Shown here piece after piece: positions 13,101 to 24,229 of a DNA stretch of 64,000 nucleotides (position 1 is the stretch's first letter; each line of letters begins with the position of its first letter). A program made the translations under genes and the position numbers. Below the pieces are notes generated by a model. That model was not told where the DNA came from, made no database searches, and saw nothing but the letters and a program-made list of their open reading frames with translations. Source of the stretch: Hordeum vulgare subsp. vulgare (lineage: Eukaryota; Streptophyta; Magnoliopsida; Poales; Poaceae); NCBI RefSeq assembly GCF_904849725.1, contig NC_058520.1, forward strand, positions 532,446,083 to 532,510,082. The letters are read 5' to 3'.

Positions 13101-13184
13101 GCAGACCCGCTGACTAAACCTCTTCCACGGCCAAAACATGATCGACACCAGAACTGTATCGGTGTTAGATTTATTACAATGTAA
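10101..13184 (+). pseudogene. pol: Copia pol: protease, integrase, RT, RNase H, with two frameshifts
   Basis: In order: protease motif DTGS at 10107; integrase zinc-binding region near 10517-10640 and the D-D-E catalytic core (Asp codons near 10701 and 10890, Glu in NGVSERRN near 10998); GAG-pre-integrase spacing as in Copia; RT with YVDD at 12201-12212; RNase H with VDASFDTDPDD and E and D residues near 12720-12960; end at 13184. The frame is open to about 11805, where a one-base gain in an A run shifts it. A one-base loss near 11971 restores it for the rest of RT and RNase H. Apart from these and the TAG at 10098 the coding sequence is readable. A functional protein is unlikely from this copy. 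Confidence 0.9.
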
Positions 13185-13221
13185 TTCACATGGTGATGTG
13201 AGGGCTGGATTATTGACTCTA

Positions 13222-13236
13222 GTGCAAGTGGGAGAC
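13222..13236 (+). other. polypurine tract of inner Copia
   Basis: GTGCAAGTGGGAGAC immediately precedes the 3' LTR and is the primer site for plus-strand DNA synthesis. It is the same as the tract in the outer Copia. Confidence 0.8.
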
Positions 13237-15057
13237 TGTTGGAATTATGCCCTAGAGGCAATAATAAATATAGTTATTATTATAATTCCTGTATCAAGAT
13301 AATAGTTTATTATCCGTGCTATAATTGTATTGAATGAATACTCATTTACATGTGTGGATACATAGACAAAACACCGTCCCTAGCATGCCTCTAGTTGGCT
13401 AGCCAGTTGATCGATGATAGTCAGTGTCTTCTGATTATGAACAAGGTGTTGTTGCTTGATAACTGGATCACGTCATTGGGAGAATCACGTGATGGACTAG
13501 ACCCAAACTAATAGACGTAGCATGTTGATCGTGTCATTTTGTTGCTACTGTTTTCTGCGTGTCAAGTATTTATTCCTATGACCATGAGATCATATAACCC
13601 ACTGACACCGGAGGAATGCTTTGTGTGTATCAAACGTCGCAACGTAACTGGGTGACTATAAAGATGCTCTAAGGTATCTCCGAAGGTGTTAGTTGAGTTA
13701 GTATGGATCAAGACTGGGATTTGTCACTCCGTGTGACGGAGAGGTATCTCGGGGCCCACTCGGTAATACAACATCACACAAGCCTTGCGAGCAATGTAAC
13801 TTAGTGTAAGTTGCGGGATCTTGTATTACGGAACGAGTAAAGAGACTTGCCGGTAAACGAGATTGAAATAGGTATACGGATACTGACGATCGAATCTCGG
13901 GCAAGTAACATACCGAAGGACAAAGGGAATGACATACGGGATTATACGAATCCTTGGCACTGAGGTTCAAACGATAAGATCTTCGTAGAATATGTAGGAT
14001 CCAATATGGGCATCCAGGTCCCGCTATTGGATATTGACCGAGGAGTCTATCGGGTCATGTCTACATAGTTCTCGAACCCGCAGGGTGTGCACACTTAAGG
14101 TTCGACGTTGTTTTATGCGTATTTGAGTTATATGGTTGGTTACCGAATTTTGTTCGGAGTCCCGGATGAGATCACAGAAGTCACGAGGGTTTCCGGAATG
14201 GTCCGGAAACGAAGATTGATATATAGGATGACCTCATTTGATTACCGGAAGGTTTTCGGAGTTACCGGGAATGTACCGGGAATGACGAATGGGTTCCGGG
14301 AGTTCACCGGGGGGGGGGGGGGGGGGAACCCACCCCGGGGAAGCCCATAGGCCTTGGGGGAGACACACCAGCCCTTAGTGGGCTGGTGGGACAGCCCACA
14401 AGTGCCCTATGCGCCAAGGAGAAGAAAATCAAGAGAGAAAGAAAAAAAAAGGGAGGAGGTGGGAAGGAAGGGGGACTCCCTCCCACCAAACCTAGTCCAA
14501 CTCGGTTTGGGGGGGGGGAGTCCTCCCCCTTGGACTCGGCCGACCCCCTTGGGGAGCCCCAAGGCAAGGCCCCCTCCCTCCCACCTATATATACGGAGGT
14601 TTTAGGGCTGATTTGAGACGACTTTTCCACGGCAGCCCGACCACATACCTCCACGGTTTTTCCTCTAGATCGCGTTTCTACGAAGCTCGGGCGGAGCCCT
14701 GCTGAGACAAGGTCATCACCAACCTCCGGAGCGCCGTCACGCTGCCGGAGAACTCTTCTACCTCTCTGTCTCTCTTGCTGGATCAAGAAGGCCGAGATCA
14801 TCGTCGAGTTGTACGTGTGCTGAACGCGGAGGTGCCGTCCGTTCGGTACTAGATCGTGGGACTGATCGCGGGATTGTTCGCGGGGCGGATCGAGGGACGT
14901 GAGGACGTTCCACTACATCAACCGCGTTCTCTAACGCTTCTGCTATACGGTCTACAAGGGTACGTAGATCACTCATCCCCTCTCGTAGATGGACATCACC
15001 ATGATAGGTCTTCGTGCGCGTAGGAAAATTTTGTTTCCCATGCGACGTTCCCCAACA
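13237..15057 (+). repeat. 3' LTR of inner Copia
   Basis: An 1821-base LTR, TGTTGGAATTATGCCC to CCCCAACA, with TATATATA at 14586-14593. Its main oddity is an uninterrupted G run near 14309-14328, where the other copies have about seven or eight Gs. Confidence 0.95.
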
Positions 15058-15062
15058 GTAAG
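15058..15062. repeat. right TSD (GTAAG) of the inner Copia element
   Basis: Exact copy of 6132-6136. The outer Copia integrase sequence resumes here. Confidence 0.92.
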
Positions 15063-16560
15063 AACACAATGATATCCACTACGTGCCTCAGCACCCATTG
15101 GACTGCATACATCAAAATGTATCACTTCCAATAAGTTACTATCTTATTTCATCTCAATGAAAACAAGGCCTTGCTCATGTGGTATGATTTTCATGTCACT
15201 AGTGATTCGTAATCAGGTGAGTACAAAGATCCATCAGTATGGAGCCTCTTCATGCAATTTATACTAACATGACTCGAGCGGCAGTGCCACAAGTAAGTGG
15301 TACTATCATCATTAACTCGTATCTTTTGGCACCAATATCATGAACATGTGTAACACTACGATCGAGATTCAATAAACCATTGAAGGTGAATATTCAAGAA
15401 AATAGAGTAACCATTACTCTCCTTAAATGAATAATCGTATTGCAATAAACACGATCCAATCATGTTCATGCTTAACGCAAGCACCAAATAACAATTATTT
15501 AGGTTTAACACCAATCCCGATGGTAGAGGGAGCGTGCGACGTTTGATCATATCAACCTTGGAAACACTTCCAACACGTATCGTCACCTCGCCTTTAGCTA
15601 GTCTCCGTTTATGCCATAGCTTTCATTTCGTGTTACTAATCACTTAGCAACCGAACCGGTATCCAATACCCTCATGCTACTAGGAGTACTAGTAAAGTAC
15701 ACATCAACATCATGTATATCAAATACACTTCTTTCGACTTTTGCCAGCCTTCTTATCTACCAAGTATCTAGAGTTGCTCCGCCTCAGTGACTGTTCCCCT
15801 CATTACAGAAGCACTTAGTCTCATGTTTGGGTTTAATCTTGGGTCTCTTCATTAGTGCAGCAACTGTTTTGCCGTTTCACAAAGTAACCCTTCTAGCCCT
15901 TGCCTTTCTCGAAACTTAGTGGTTTTACTAACCATCAACTATTGATGCTCCTTCTTGATTTCTACTTCGTAGTGTCAAACATCGCGAATCGCTCAAGGAT
16001 CATTGTATGTATCCTTGATATGTTATAATTCATCACGAAGCTCTCACAGCTTGGTGGCAGTGTCTTTGGAGAACTATCACTATCTCATCTGGAAGATTAA
16101 CTCCCACTTGATTCAAGCGATTGTCGTACTCAGACAATCTGAGCACATGCTCAACGATTGATCCTTTCTCCTTTACTTTGTGGACAAAGAATCTTGTCGG
16201 AGGTCTCATACCTCTTAACAAGGGCACAAGCATGAAATCAAAATTTCATCTCTTTAGAACATCTCTTATGTTCCGTGACGTTTCAAAACGTTTTCGGTGC
16301 CTTGCTTCTAAGCCATTAAGTATCTTGCACTGAACTATCGTGTAGTCATCAGAAGCGTGTATGTCGGATGTTCATAGCATCCACAGACGACGCTCGAGGT
16401 GCAGCACACCGAGTGGTGCATTAAGGACATAAGCCTTCTGCATAGCAACGAGGACAATCCTCGGTTTTACACACTTAGTCTGCAAAGTTTGCTACTATCA
16501 ATTTTCAACTAAATTTTCTCTAGGAACATATAAAAACAGTAGAGCTATAACGCAAGCTAC
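15063..16560 (-). pseudogene. outer Copia gag, protease and N-terminal integrase remnant
   Basis: Minus-strand fragments parallel the inner Copia proteins. The piece at 15356-15586 (MTIRVGSVSKVDM, LPSGLVLNLNNCYLV) matches the inner protease-to-integrase region. The piece at 16033-16233 (VEHVLRLSEYDNRLNQVGVNLP) matches the gag capsid region. The start of gag should lie near 16540 by alignment with the inner element. Stops and indels occur throughout, so no protein is expected. Confidence 0.7.
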
Positions 16561-17795
16561 ATCGTAATTCGCAAAGACCATTAGACTATGTTCATGACAA
16601 TTAGTTCAATTAATCATATTACATAAGAACTCCCACTCAAAAAGTACATCTCTCTAGTCATTTGAGTGGTACATGATCCAAATCCACTATCTCAAGTCCG
16701 ATCATCACGTGAGTCGAGAATAGTTTCAGTGGTAAGCATCTCTATGCTAATCATATCAACTATATGATTCATGCTCGACCTTTCGGTCTCATGTGTTCCG
16801 AGGCCATGTCTGCACATGCTAGGCTCGTCAAGCTTAACCCGAGTGTTCTGCGTGTGCAACAGTTTTGCGCCCGTTGTATGTGAACGTTGAGTCTATCACA
16901 CCCGATCATCACGTGGTGTCTCGAAACGAAGAACTGTCACAACGGTGCACAGTCGGGGAGAACACAATTTCGTCTTGAAATTTTAGTGAGAGATCACCTC
17001 ATAATGCTACCGTCGTTCTAAGCAAGATAAGGTGCATAAAAGGATTAACATCACATGCAATTCATAAGTGACATGATATGGCCATCATCATGCGCTTCTT
17101 GATCTCCATCACCAAAGCACCGGCACGATCTTCTTGTCACCGGCGTCACACCATGATCTCCATCATCATGATCTCCATCAATGTGTCCCCATCGGGGTTG
17201 TCGTGCTACTCATGCTATTACTACTAAGTAAACGCATCTGCAAGCACAAACGTTAGTTTAAAGACAACCCTATGGCTCCTGCCGGTTGCCGTACCATAGA
17301 CGTGCAAGTCGATATTAACTATTACAACATGATCATCTCATACATCCAATATATCACATCACATCGTTGGCCATATCACATCACAAGCATACCCTGCAAA
17401 AACAAGTTAGACGTCCTCTAATTTTGTTGTTGCATGTTTTACGTGGTGACCATGGGTATCTAGTAGGATCGCATCTTACTTACGCAAACACCACAACGGA
17501 GATATATGAGTTGCTATTTAACCTCATCCAAGGACCTCCTCGGTCAAATCCGATTCAACTAAAGTTGGAGAAACTGACACTTGCCAGTCATCTTTGAGCA
17601 ACGGGGTTACTCGTAGCGATGAAACCAGTCTCTCGTAAGCGTACGAGTAATGTCGGTCCAAGCCGCTTCAATCCAACAATACCGTGGAATCAAGAAAAGA
17701 CTAAGGAGGGCAGCAAAACGCACATCACCGCCCACGAAAACTTTTGTGTTCTACTCGAGAAGACATCTACGCATGAACCTAGCTCATGATGCCAC
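16561..17795 (-). other. outer Copia leader and primer-binding site
   Basis: This untranslated region lies between the 5' LTR (starting 17796 on this strand) and the degraded gag. A PBS-like TGGCATCATGAGC lies just inside the LTR at about 17782-17794, identical to the inner element's. The ORFs here have no recognisable domain and correspond to leader sequence also present at 7948-9203. Confidence 0.6.
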
Positions 17796-19538
17796 TGTTG
17801 GAGAACGTCGCATGGGAAACAAAAATTTTCCTACGCGCACGAAGACCTATCATGGTGATGTCCATCTACGAGAGGGGATGAGCGATCTACGTACCCTTGT
17901 AGATCGTACAGCAGAAGCGTTAGTGAACGCGGTTGATGTAGTGGAACGTCCTCACGTCCCTCGATCCGCCCCGCGAACAATCCCGCGATCAGTCCCACGA
18001 TCTAGTACCGAACGGACGGCACCTCCGCGTTCAGCACACGTACAACTCGACGATGATCTCGGCCTTCTTGATCCAGCAAGAGAGACGGAGAGGTAGAAGA
18101 GTTCTCCGGCAGCGCGACGGCGCTCCGGAGGCTGGTGATGACCTTGTCTCAGCAGGGCTCCGCCCGAGCTCCGCAGAAACGCGATCTAGAGGAAAAACCG
18201 TGGAGGTATGTGGTCGGGCTGCCGTGGAAAAGTCGTCTCAAATCAGCCCTAAAACCTCCGTATATATAGGTGGGAGGGAGGGGACCTTGCCTTCGGGCTC
18301 AAGGAGCCCCAAGGGGGTCGGCCGAGCCAAGGGGGAAGGTCCCCCCCCGAACCGAGTTGGACTTGGTTTGGTGGGTGGGAGTCCTTCCTTCCCTTTCCAC
18401 CTCCTCCTTTTTTCTCTTTTCTCTTTGATTTTCTTTCCTAGGCGCATAGGGGTGGGTTGCCCTCCCGGTGAACTCCCGGAACCCATTCGTCATTCCCGGT
18501 ACACTCCCGGTAACTCCGAAAACCTTCCGGTAATCAAATGAGATCATCCTATATATCAATCTTCATTTCCGGACCATTCCGGAAACCCTCGTGACGTCCG
18601 TGATCTCATCCGGGACTCCGAACAACATTCGGTAACCAACCATATAACTCAAATACGCATAAAACAACGTCGAACCTTAAGTGTGCAGACCCTGCGGGTT
18701 CGAGAACTATGTAGACATGACCCGAGTGACTCCTCGGTCAATATCCAATAGCGGGACCTGGATGCCCATATTGGATCCTACATATTCTACGAAGATCTTA
18801 TCGTTTGAACCTCAGTGCCAAGGATTCATATAATCCCGTATGTTATTCCCTTTGTCCTTTGGTATGTTACTTGCCCGAGATTCGATCGTCAGTATCCGCA
18901 TACCTATTTCAATCTCGTTTACCGGCAAGTCTCTTTACTCGTTCCGTAATACAAGATCCCGTAACTTACACTAAGTCACATTGTTTGCAAGGCTTGTGTG
19001 TGATGTTGTATTACCGAGTGGGCCCCGAGATACCTCTCCGTCACACGGAGTGACAAATCCCAGTCTCGATCCATACTAGCTCAACGAACACCTTCAGAGA
19101 TACCTGTAGAGCATCTTTATAGTCACCCAGTTACGTTGCGACGTTTGATACACACAAAGCATTCCTCCGGCGTCCGTGAGTTATATGATCTCATGGTCAT
19201 AGGAACAAATACTTGACATGCAGAAAACAGTAGCAACAAAATGACACGATCAATATGCTACGTCTATTAGTTTGGGTCTAGTCCATCACATGATTCTGCT
19301 AATGATGTGATCCCGTTATCAAGTGACAACACTTGCCTATGGCGAGGAAACCTTGACCATCTTTGATCAATGAGCTAGTCAACTAGAGGCTTACTAGGGA
19401 CAGTGTTTTGTCTATGTACCCACACAAGTATTGTGTTTCCAATCAATACAATTATAGCATGGATAATAAACGATTATCATGAACTAAGAAATATAATAAT
19501 AACTAATTTATTATTGCCTCTAGGGCATATTTCCAACA
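17796..19538 (-). repeat. 5' LTR of outer Copia with an internal deletion
   Basis: This 1743-base LTR is 67 bases shorter than its partner at 2088-3897. Most of the difference is one gap at about 18450, where the partner (about 2739-2810) has a GC-rich segment with an inverted repeat (AGCCCACTAAGGGCT). TATATATA at 18261-18268 marks the promoter region. Confidence 0.92.
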
Positions 19539-19543
19539 ATCCA
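19539..19543. repeat. right TSD (ATCCA) of the outer Copia element
   Basis: Exact copy of 2083-2087, directly after the terminal CA at 19538. Confidence 0.9.
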
Positions 19544-20911
19544 TTCCTGGCATGAAAGTTAAACAAAGAGGGTGCATGCAAAAAGCATGAGAGTTTTAGT
19601 TAAGGGTCTTGCCTCATGCCATGATCAAAAGAATGAGAAAAAAAGAAAAGCATGAAAGATCATGTAATGATCTTATGGGAAGTGATGGCTTCACATATAA
19701 AAAGAATGATGATTGAAACTTGTTGAGGGTGGACAAACGTTGATCTTAGTCATTGTTGCAATTAATAGGAAGTGATAAAGAAGGAGAGGTTCACATATAA
19801 ATATATCATCTTTGACACCATTTATGATTGTGAACACTCACTCGACTATTACATGCTTAGAAGTAGATGTTGGACAAGGAAGACAACGTAATGAATTGTG
19901 TTTGCTTGGTTCCGAACAATGTTATATGATTAGAGATCCCTTGGCATGTGACGCTTGCTTTCACCCCATATCAGCCAAAACTTCCGCACCAAGTAGAGAT
20001 ACTACTTGTGCATCCATAAACCTTCAACCCAGTTTTTTCATGAGAGTCCACCATACCTACCTATGGATTGAATAAGATCCCTCAAGTAAGTTGTCATCGG
20101 TGCAAGCAATAAAAATTGCTCCCTTAATATGTATGATCTATTAGTGTGTGGAAAATAAGTTTTGTACGAACCTGTGATGAGGAAGACATAAAAGCGACAG
20201 ACTGCATAATAAAGTTCTTTATCACAGGAGGCAATATAGAGTGACGTTCCTCCACACTAAGAGGACACACATCCAAACCTCAAAAGCGCATGACAACCTC
20301 TGCTTCCCTCTGCGAAGGGCCTATCTTGTACCTTTACTTTTTTCCCTTGAAAGAGTCATGGTGATGTACACCAATTCCTTATTTCGCCTTTATCTTGGCT
20401 AACGTCATATGCTAGGGAAAGATCTATATTCATATGTCAACTTGGAGGTAAGTATTCATGAATTATTGTTGTTGACATTACCCTTGAGATAATGGTTGGG
20501 AGGCGAAACTATAAGCCCCTATCTTTCTCTGTGTCCGACTGAAACTTTGATCTCATGAGTACCACGTGAGTTGTAGCAATTGTAGAAGACAAAAGGATGA
20601 TTGAGTATGTGGATTTGCTTTACAAGCTCTTACTTGACTCTTTATGATGTTATGATAAATTGCAATTGCTTCAATGATTAAAGGCTATCGGTTATTAATT
20701 CTCGGTAAGGTTCTTGAGCCATACTTTACTTTGTGAAGAAATTATCACTTTAGCATAAGAGATTATATGATGGTATTGCTGTTCTGACTATGATCATGAT
20801 GCCTGCATGTTCGTTTCTTGTTTTGTCGACACCCCTCTCTCTAAACATGTGGGCATGTTTATTGATCTCGGCTTTCGCTTGAGGACAAGCGAGGTCTAAG
20901 CTTGGGGGAGT
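19544..20911 (+). mobile_element. Gypsy-like 3' internal region, non-coding, with PPT
   Basis: This AT-rich non-coding sequence ends in a purine-rich tract (AAGCTTGGGGGAG at about 20898-20910) directly before an LTR start at 20912, so it is the post-pol tail of a plus-strand Gypsy element. It has no ORF with a recognisable domain. It is contiguous with 30-2087 once the outer Copia is removed, yet the left piece ends in a minus-strand LTR. A junction between two old elements must therefore lie within these pieces. Confidence 0.55.
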
Positions 20912-21359
20912 TGATTCGTCCATTTTGCATCATGCTTTCATGTTGATATTATATCGCTTTATGGGCTGTTATTACACTTCACGGTACAATACTTATGCCT
21001 TTTCTCTCTTATTTTGCAAGGTTTACATGAAGAGGGAGAATGCCGGCAGCTGGAATTCTGGCCTGAAAAAGGAGCAAGTTTGAGATACCTATTCTACGCA
21101 ACTCCAAAAGCCGTGAAAATCAACGAGGATTTATTTTGGAATTTATAAAAAATACTGGGCCAAAGAAGTACCAGAGGGGCGCCAGCAGGAAGCCACAAGC
21201 CGGCTAGGCGTGGCCTCCCCCTGGTCGCGCCTAGGGGGCTTGTGGGCTCCCAGCTGGCCCTCTGGCCCCCTCTTTTGCTACAAGAAGGGTTTCATTCCAG
21301 AAAAAATCAAGAGGAGGCTTTCGGGAGGAACCGCCGCCACCACGAGGCGGAACTTGAGC
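20912..21359 (+). mobile_element. Gypsy LTR, left part, interrupted by the Sukkula-like insertion
   Basis: The LTR starts TGATTCGTCCATTTTGCATC after a polypurine tract. It runs until the AGAAC target at 21360-21364 and resumes at 62266. The right part is 62266-63066. Only one LTR and the tail of the internal region are visible, so I do not name the family. Confidence 0.75.
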
Positions 21360-21364
21360 AGAAC
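21360..21364. repeat. left TSD (AGAAC) of the Sukkula-like element
   Basis: AGAAC precedes TGTGACAGCC at 21365 and follows the terminal CA at 62260 exactly (62261-62265). Confidence 0.92.
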
Positions 21365-22389
21365 TGTGACAGCCCGAGACCGACGTTCCAGAAGATTCCC
21401 CCTTTATTTCCGTTTCCGTCATGTGATTAGTTTTATTTGTTGCATCATCATTTAGTTGGCATCGTCGCATCATGCATGGCATCTTGCATCGTCCGTCGCG
21501 TGTGGTGTTTTGAGTGTGTGTGCTTCGAGTGCTCACCGAGTCTTAGGGCGATAGGAACTCCCCTCCTCTCTTCTCTTTGAATTTGTTTTGGGGTTGTGTA
21601 AAAGTTTTCGTTTTAACCCTTTTAAAAAAATGCAACTTCTTTTAAAAACCCTTATATTAAATGTGGGGACAACCCCTTGGGTTTCCTTTATTTTTTTCCT
21701 TTGTTTCTTTTCTAAAACAGACTCTTTTCTTTTCTCCTTTAAAGAGCCTTTATTTTATTCTTTAAATAAAAGGGGTTTAGATTTTATTCTTTTGTAAAAG
21801 GATTTATTTTAATTCTTAAAAAGGTTATTTTTATTCGTTTAAAAAAATGCCAATCTATTTTTTTAAGTGGGTGTATTTTTAAAGGAGTTCAAAAAAGGCA
21901 TTTTTTTATCTTGATTAAAACCTTTTTCTTTTGTGTTTGTTGTCTGATTTTTTTAAAAAAAAGAGAGCAAAGAGTGAAGGGAAGGGGGCCAGGCCCAAGC
22001 CTCCCGGTAGCCTAGCACACGCTCTCCCCAACCCCGATCCATCTCCCCCCGCGCCGTCGTTCTTCCCCAGCTGCCGATCCCCTTCTCCTCCCTCTCGATC
22101 CCCTTCTCCTCCCTGCCAATCCCGTGTCCCTCTCAGCCCCGCCTCCTTCTCTCGCCGTGGCCACCTCCCTCCCCTATCGGCACCGTGCTCCTCCCCTACC
22201 AGCGCCGAGCCCCCTGCTCGCCGGCCTCCCCTGGCCATGCCCTCGCTCCCGACCACCTCCGTCGCCCTGGCCTCCCATGGTCGTCGCCCGTGCCCCCGCC
22301 GTGGCACCTCCCCGACGCTCGGTGCCCGTTTCCCCGCGCCGCCGGCCTCGGCCGAGGTTCCCGCTGGTCCGCCCCTCAGGTAGCTGCTG

Positions 22390-22890
22390 CCGAGCCGCCT
22401 TGGCGTTCCCTTGCCGTTGCCTGTTGCTGCCGTGCTGCTCCTGTCGCTGAGTCGATGCCCTGCTGAGGCATGTTGCTGCCGCGGCGCGCCTGTGCAGCCG
22501 TGCCTTGCTGCCGCTGCTGCGTTAGTTGTTGCTGCTGTAGGAGCTGCTTGCGTGCTTGCTGCCTGGAGCTTTGCTAGCTTGCGTGTTCCTGTTGCCGCTT
22601 TACCTTGTGCCGTGGTCGATTGTTGTTGCTGCTGCTAGACTGCTAGGTTTCTTGCTGTTGTTGCTTAGTGTTGTAGTTGCTGTAGGAGTTGCTCTTGCTG
22701 CTGGCAGTTGCTTGCGATGCCTTGCTGCTAGCTGTAGTTTGCTGCCGGCTACAACTTGCTGCTCCTGCAGATGGTCGGTTGCTGCTTGCTTGCATTGCTG
22801 GTTGCTAGGCTTGCTGTTAGATGCTTGCTTGTCGTGCTGCTAAGCGAGTTGTTGTAGTTGTTGTCGACCGCTGCCTGCTAGATGTTGTTG
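22390..22890 (+). repeat. GCT/CTG-rich imperfect triplet region in the Sukkula LTR
   Basis: Runs of TGCTGC, GTTGCT and similar triplets dominate both here and in the partner LTR (about 45880-46380). The bias yields long Leu/Ala/Cys-rich open frames that should not be read as genes. Confidence 0.7.
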
Positions 22891-23107
22891 TGTCGCCTGC
22901 GTCGCCGCGTAGACCATCCCTGCCGCCGTGGAGACGTCAAGATCGGCGAGTACCATGACGTCCTCGACGTCACAGAAGACCCGTGTTCGACAACCCATGC
23001 GAAGACCGTGTACCGACGACAAGAGAACGACTACCGTCGACGAGACCCGACGACCACTACTTCCACGACGTCCGCTACGAACCGAACCCCTCCGTTTACA
23101 CGCGTCG

Positions 23108-23112
23108 AAGGT
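23108..23112. repeat. left TSD (AAGGT) of Tat-1
   Basis: AAGGT precedes TGTCGGGG at 23113 and is repeated at 39629-39633. The unoccupied site is preserved at about 46606-46610 in the partner Sukkula LTR, confirming the boundary. Confidence 0.95.
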
Positions 23113-24186
23113 TGTCGGGGGGATAACTCCGGGGTAGGCTCATCAAGCCTGCTCCTTCATTTCCGGCCCAACGGACATGAAGATATGGAGCTTCCCAAGG
23201 CCCAAGTCTCTTGACCGGCTAGGCATAGCCTGCCGGCTGGAAAACGAGGCGGCCACCTTTCTCGCCAGCCAGGCATCCCCTGCCGACTAGAATGCAGGCG
23301 GCCTCCCCTTCAGAGTCGGCCTGGTCCTGCCAGCCGGACTGGGGAGGAGGCGGCCACCCGCGAGCCGGCTAACCAAGCAGGCTAGTCGGCCGAGGATCAC
23401 CAGTCACATCAGATCGTAGGTCAGGAAAGGACCTCACGATTAAAGGTAGCTACGCATCAGCAAAGGTACTAGATCGGGGTGCCCGGCAGGTACGAGCGTC
23501 GGCGGCCACGCCGCTGACCTACCCCGGCTCGGATCCATCACCTAGCCTGATGTCGGACCGTCACACTCCCACTCCACTACTGCACTCGGCGTGGGGAACA
23601 GTGGAGGCGGTCGTACAGCCTGCCCATGAAGAATCTTGCGAGGCGACGCTTGACGTACAGCGCGTGCTCAGTGTCAATCTTACGCGGGAGCCCCATTGGC
23701 CAGCTGGCGGGTCCCACAGGTAAACGAGACCATGCAGCCGGCGGGCCCGACAAGACAAGACCCTCGTGGGCCCCTGGCCAGCCGGCGAAGCGGCCAGCCG
23801 GGTCCCACGCTTGTACCCTTTATCCATATTGTAGGTCGGCGGGTTCGTCTATAAACCCCCCCGGTCGCCCCCCATGCAGAGGGGCCGATCACTTACCAGT
23901 CATTCAACACTACACACTCACCAACCAACAGAGAGCGAGGTAGAGGCGAGCCGGCTGCTCCCCTCTTCCTCCTCCCAACACAGCTCCAGGAGCAACATTG
24001 TACTCTGTTCCCATACATCAAACACACAAGCAGGATTAGGGGTATTATCTCTACGGAGAGCCCTGAACCTGGGTACATCGTGCGTCCCATGCGTGTACCA
24101 ACCTCGTTCCCAGCGCCCACCTTTGTCCCTTCGGTTCTCACCGACTTTAGCCTACCTATGGCATATGTTGTGAGTATTCACCGACA
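23113..24186 (+). repeat. 5' LTR of Tat-1
   Basis: 1074 bases, from TGTCGGGGGGATAAC to TATTCACCGACA, with terminal inverted TGTCGG/CCGACA. TATAAA at 23850-23855 is the likely promoter. A segment of roughly 35 bases near 23567-23601 is absent from the 3' LTR. Confidence 0.93.
23850..23855 (+). promoter_or_regulatory. TATA box of the Tat-1 LTR
   Basis: TATAAA about 330 bases before the LTR end, conserved at 39292-39297 in the other LTR. Confidence 0.55.
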
Positions 24187-24188
24187 TT

Positions 24189-24205
24189 TGGCGCCCACCG
24201 TGGGG
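24189..24205 (+). other. primer-binding site of Tat-1
   Basis: TGGCGCCCACCGTGGGG lies two bases after the LTR end. The same site is present in Tat-2, which supports a common lineage. I do not assign the primer tRNA with confidence. Confidence 0.85.
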
Positions 24206-24229
24206 CCGATCGTGGCATCGGCTGGCTTT

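Larger units (their letters stand above)
6137..15057 (+). mobile_element. inner Copia retrotransposon, Angela/WIS/BARE group, nearly intact
   Basis: This complete plus-strand element of 8921 bases has 5' LTR 6137-7947, PBS-like site 7949-7961, gag-pol 9204-13184, PPT 13222-13236, 3' LTR 13237-15057 and a perfect GTAAG TSD. Domain order gag, protease, integrase, RT, RNase H is diagnostic of Copia. It sits in the integrase region of the outer Copia element in the opposite orientation. gag-pol needs only one nonsense codon and two one-base indels to explain its breaks, so it is the best-preserved autonomous-type element here. Confidence 0.95.
2088..19538 (-). mobile_element. outer Copia retrotransposon, Angela/WIS/BARE group, decayed and nested
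   Basis: The element is bounded by LTRs 2088-3897 and 17796-19538, both minus strand, each starting TGTTGGAAATATGCCC on that strand. ATCCA flanks both ends. Removing the nested inner Copia (6137-15057) and one copy of its TSD leaves about 8.5 kb, the usual length for this group. The PBS-like site inside the 5' LTR reads TGGCATCATGAGC and the PPT inside the 3' LTR reads GCAAGTGGGAGAC. The coding region survives only as fragments with many stops and indels, so this copy looks old and non-autonomous. The group name rests on recognising the LTR terminus and gag-pol type. Confidence 0.92.
21365..23112 (+). repeat. 5' LTR of the Sukkula-like element, left segment
   Basis: It starts TGTGACAGCCCGAGACCG. 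It holds a T/A-rich stretch (about 21590-21960), a C-rich stretch (21990-22380) and a GCT-rich imperfect triplet stretch (22390-22890). It is cut at 23112 by Tat-1 and continues at 39634. ORFs in it (for example 21931-22383) are low-complexity by-products with no domain. Confidence 0.85.

Noticed and set aside
21931..22843. Pro-, Leu- and Cys-rich ORFs in the Sukkula LTRs (also 45380-46300)
   Set aside because: They are products of C-rich and GCT-rich low complexity, open in several frames at once, and contain no domain.
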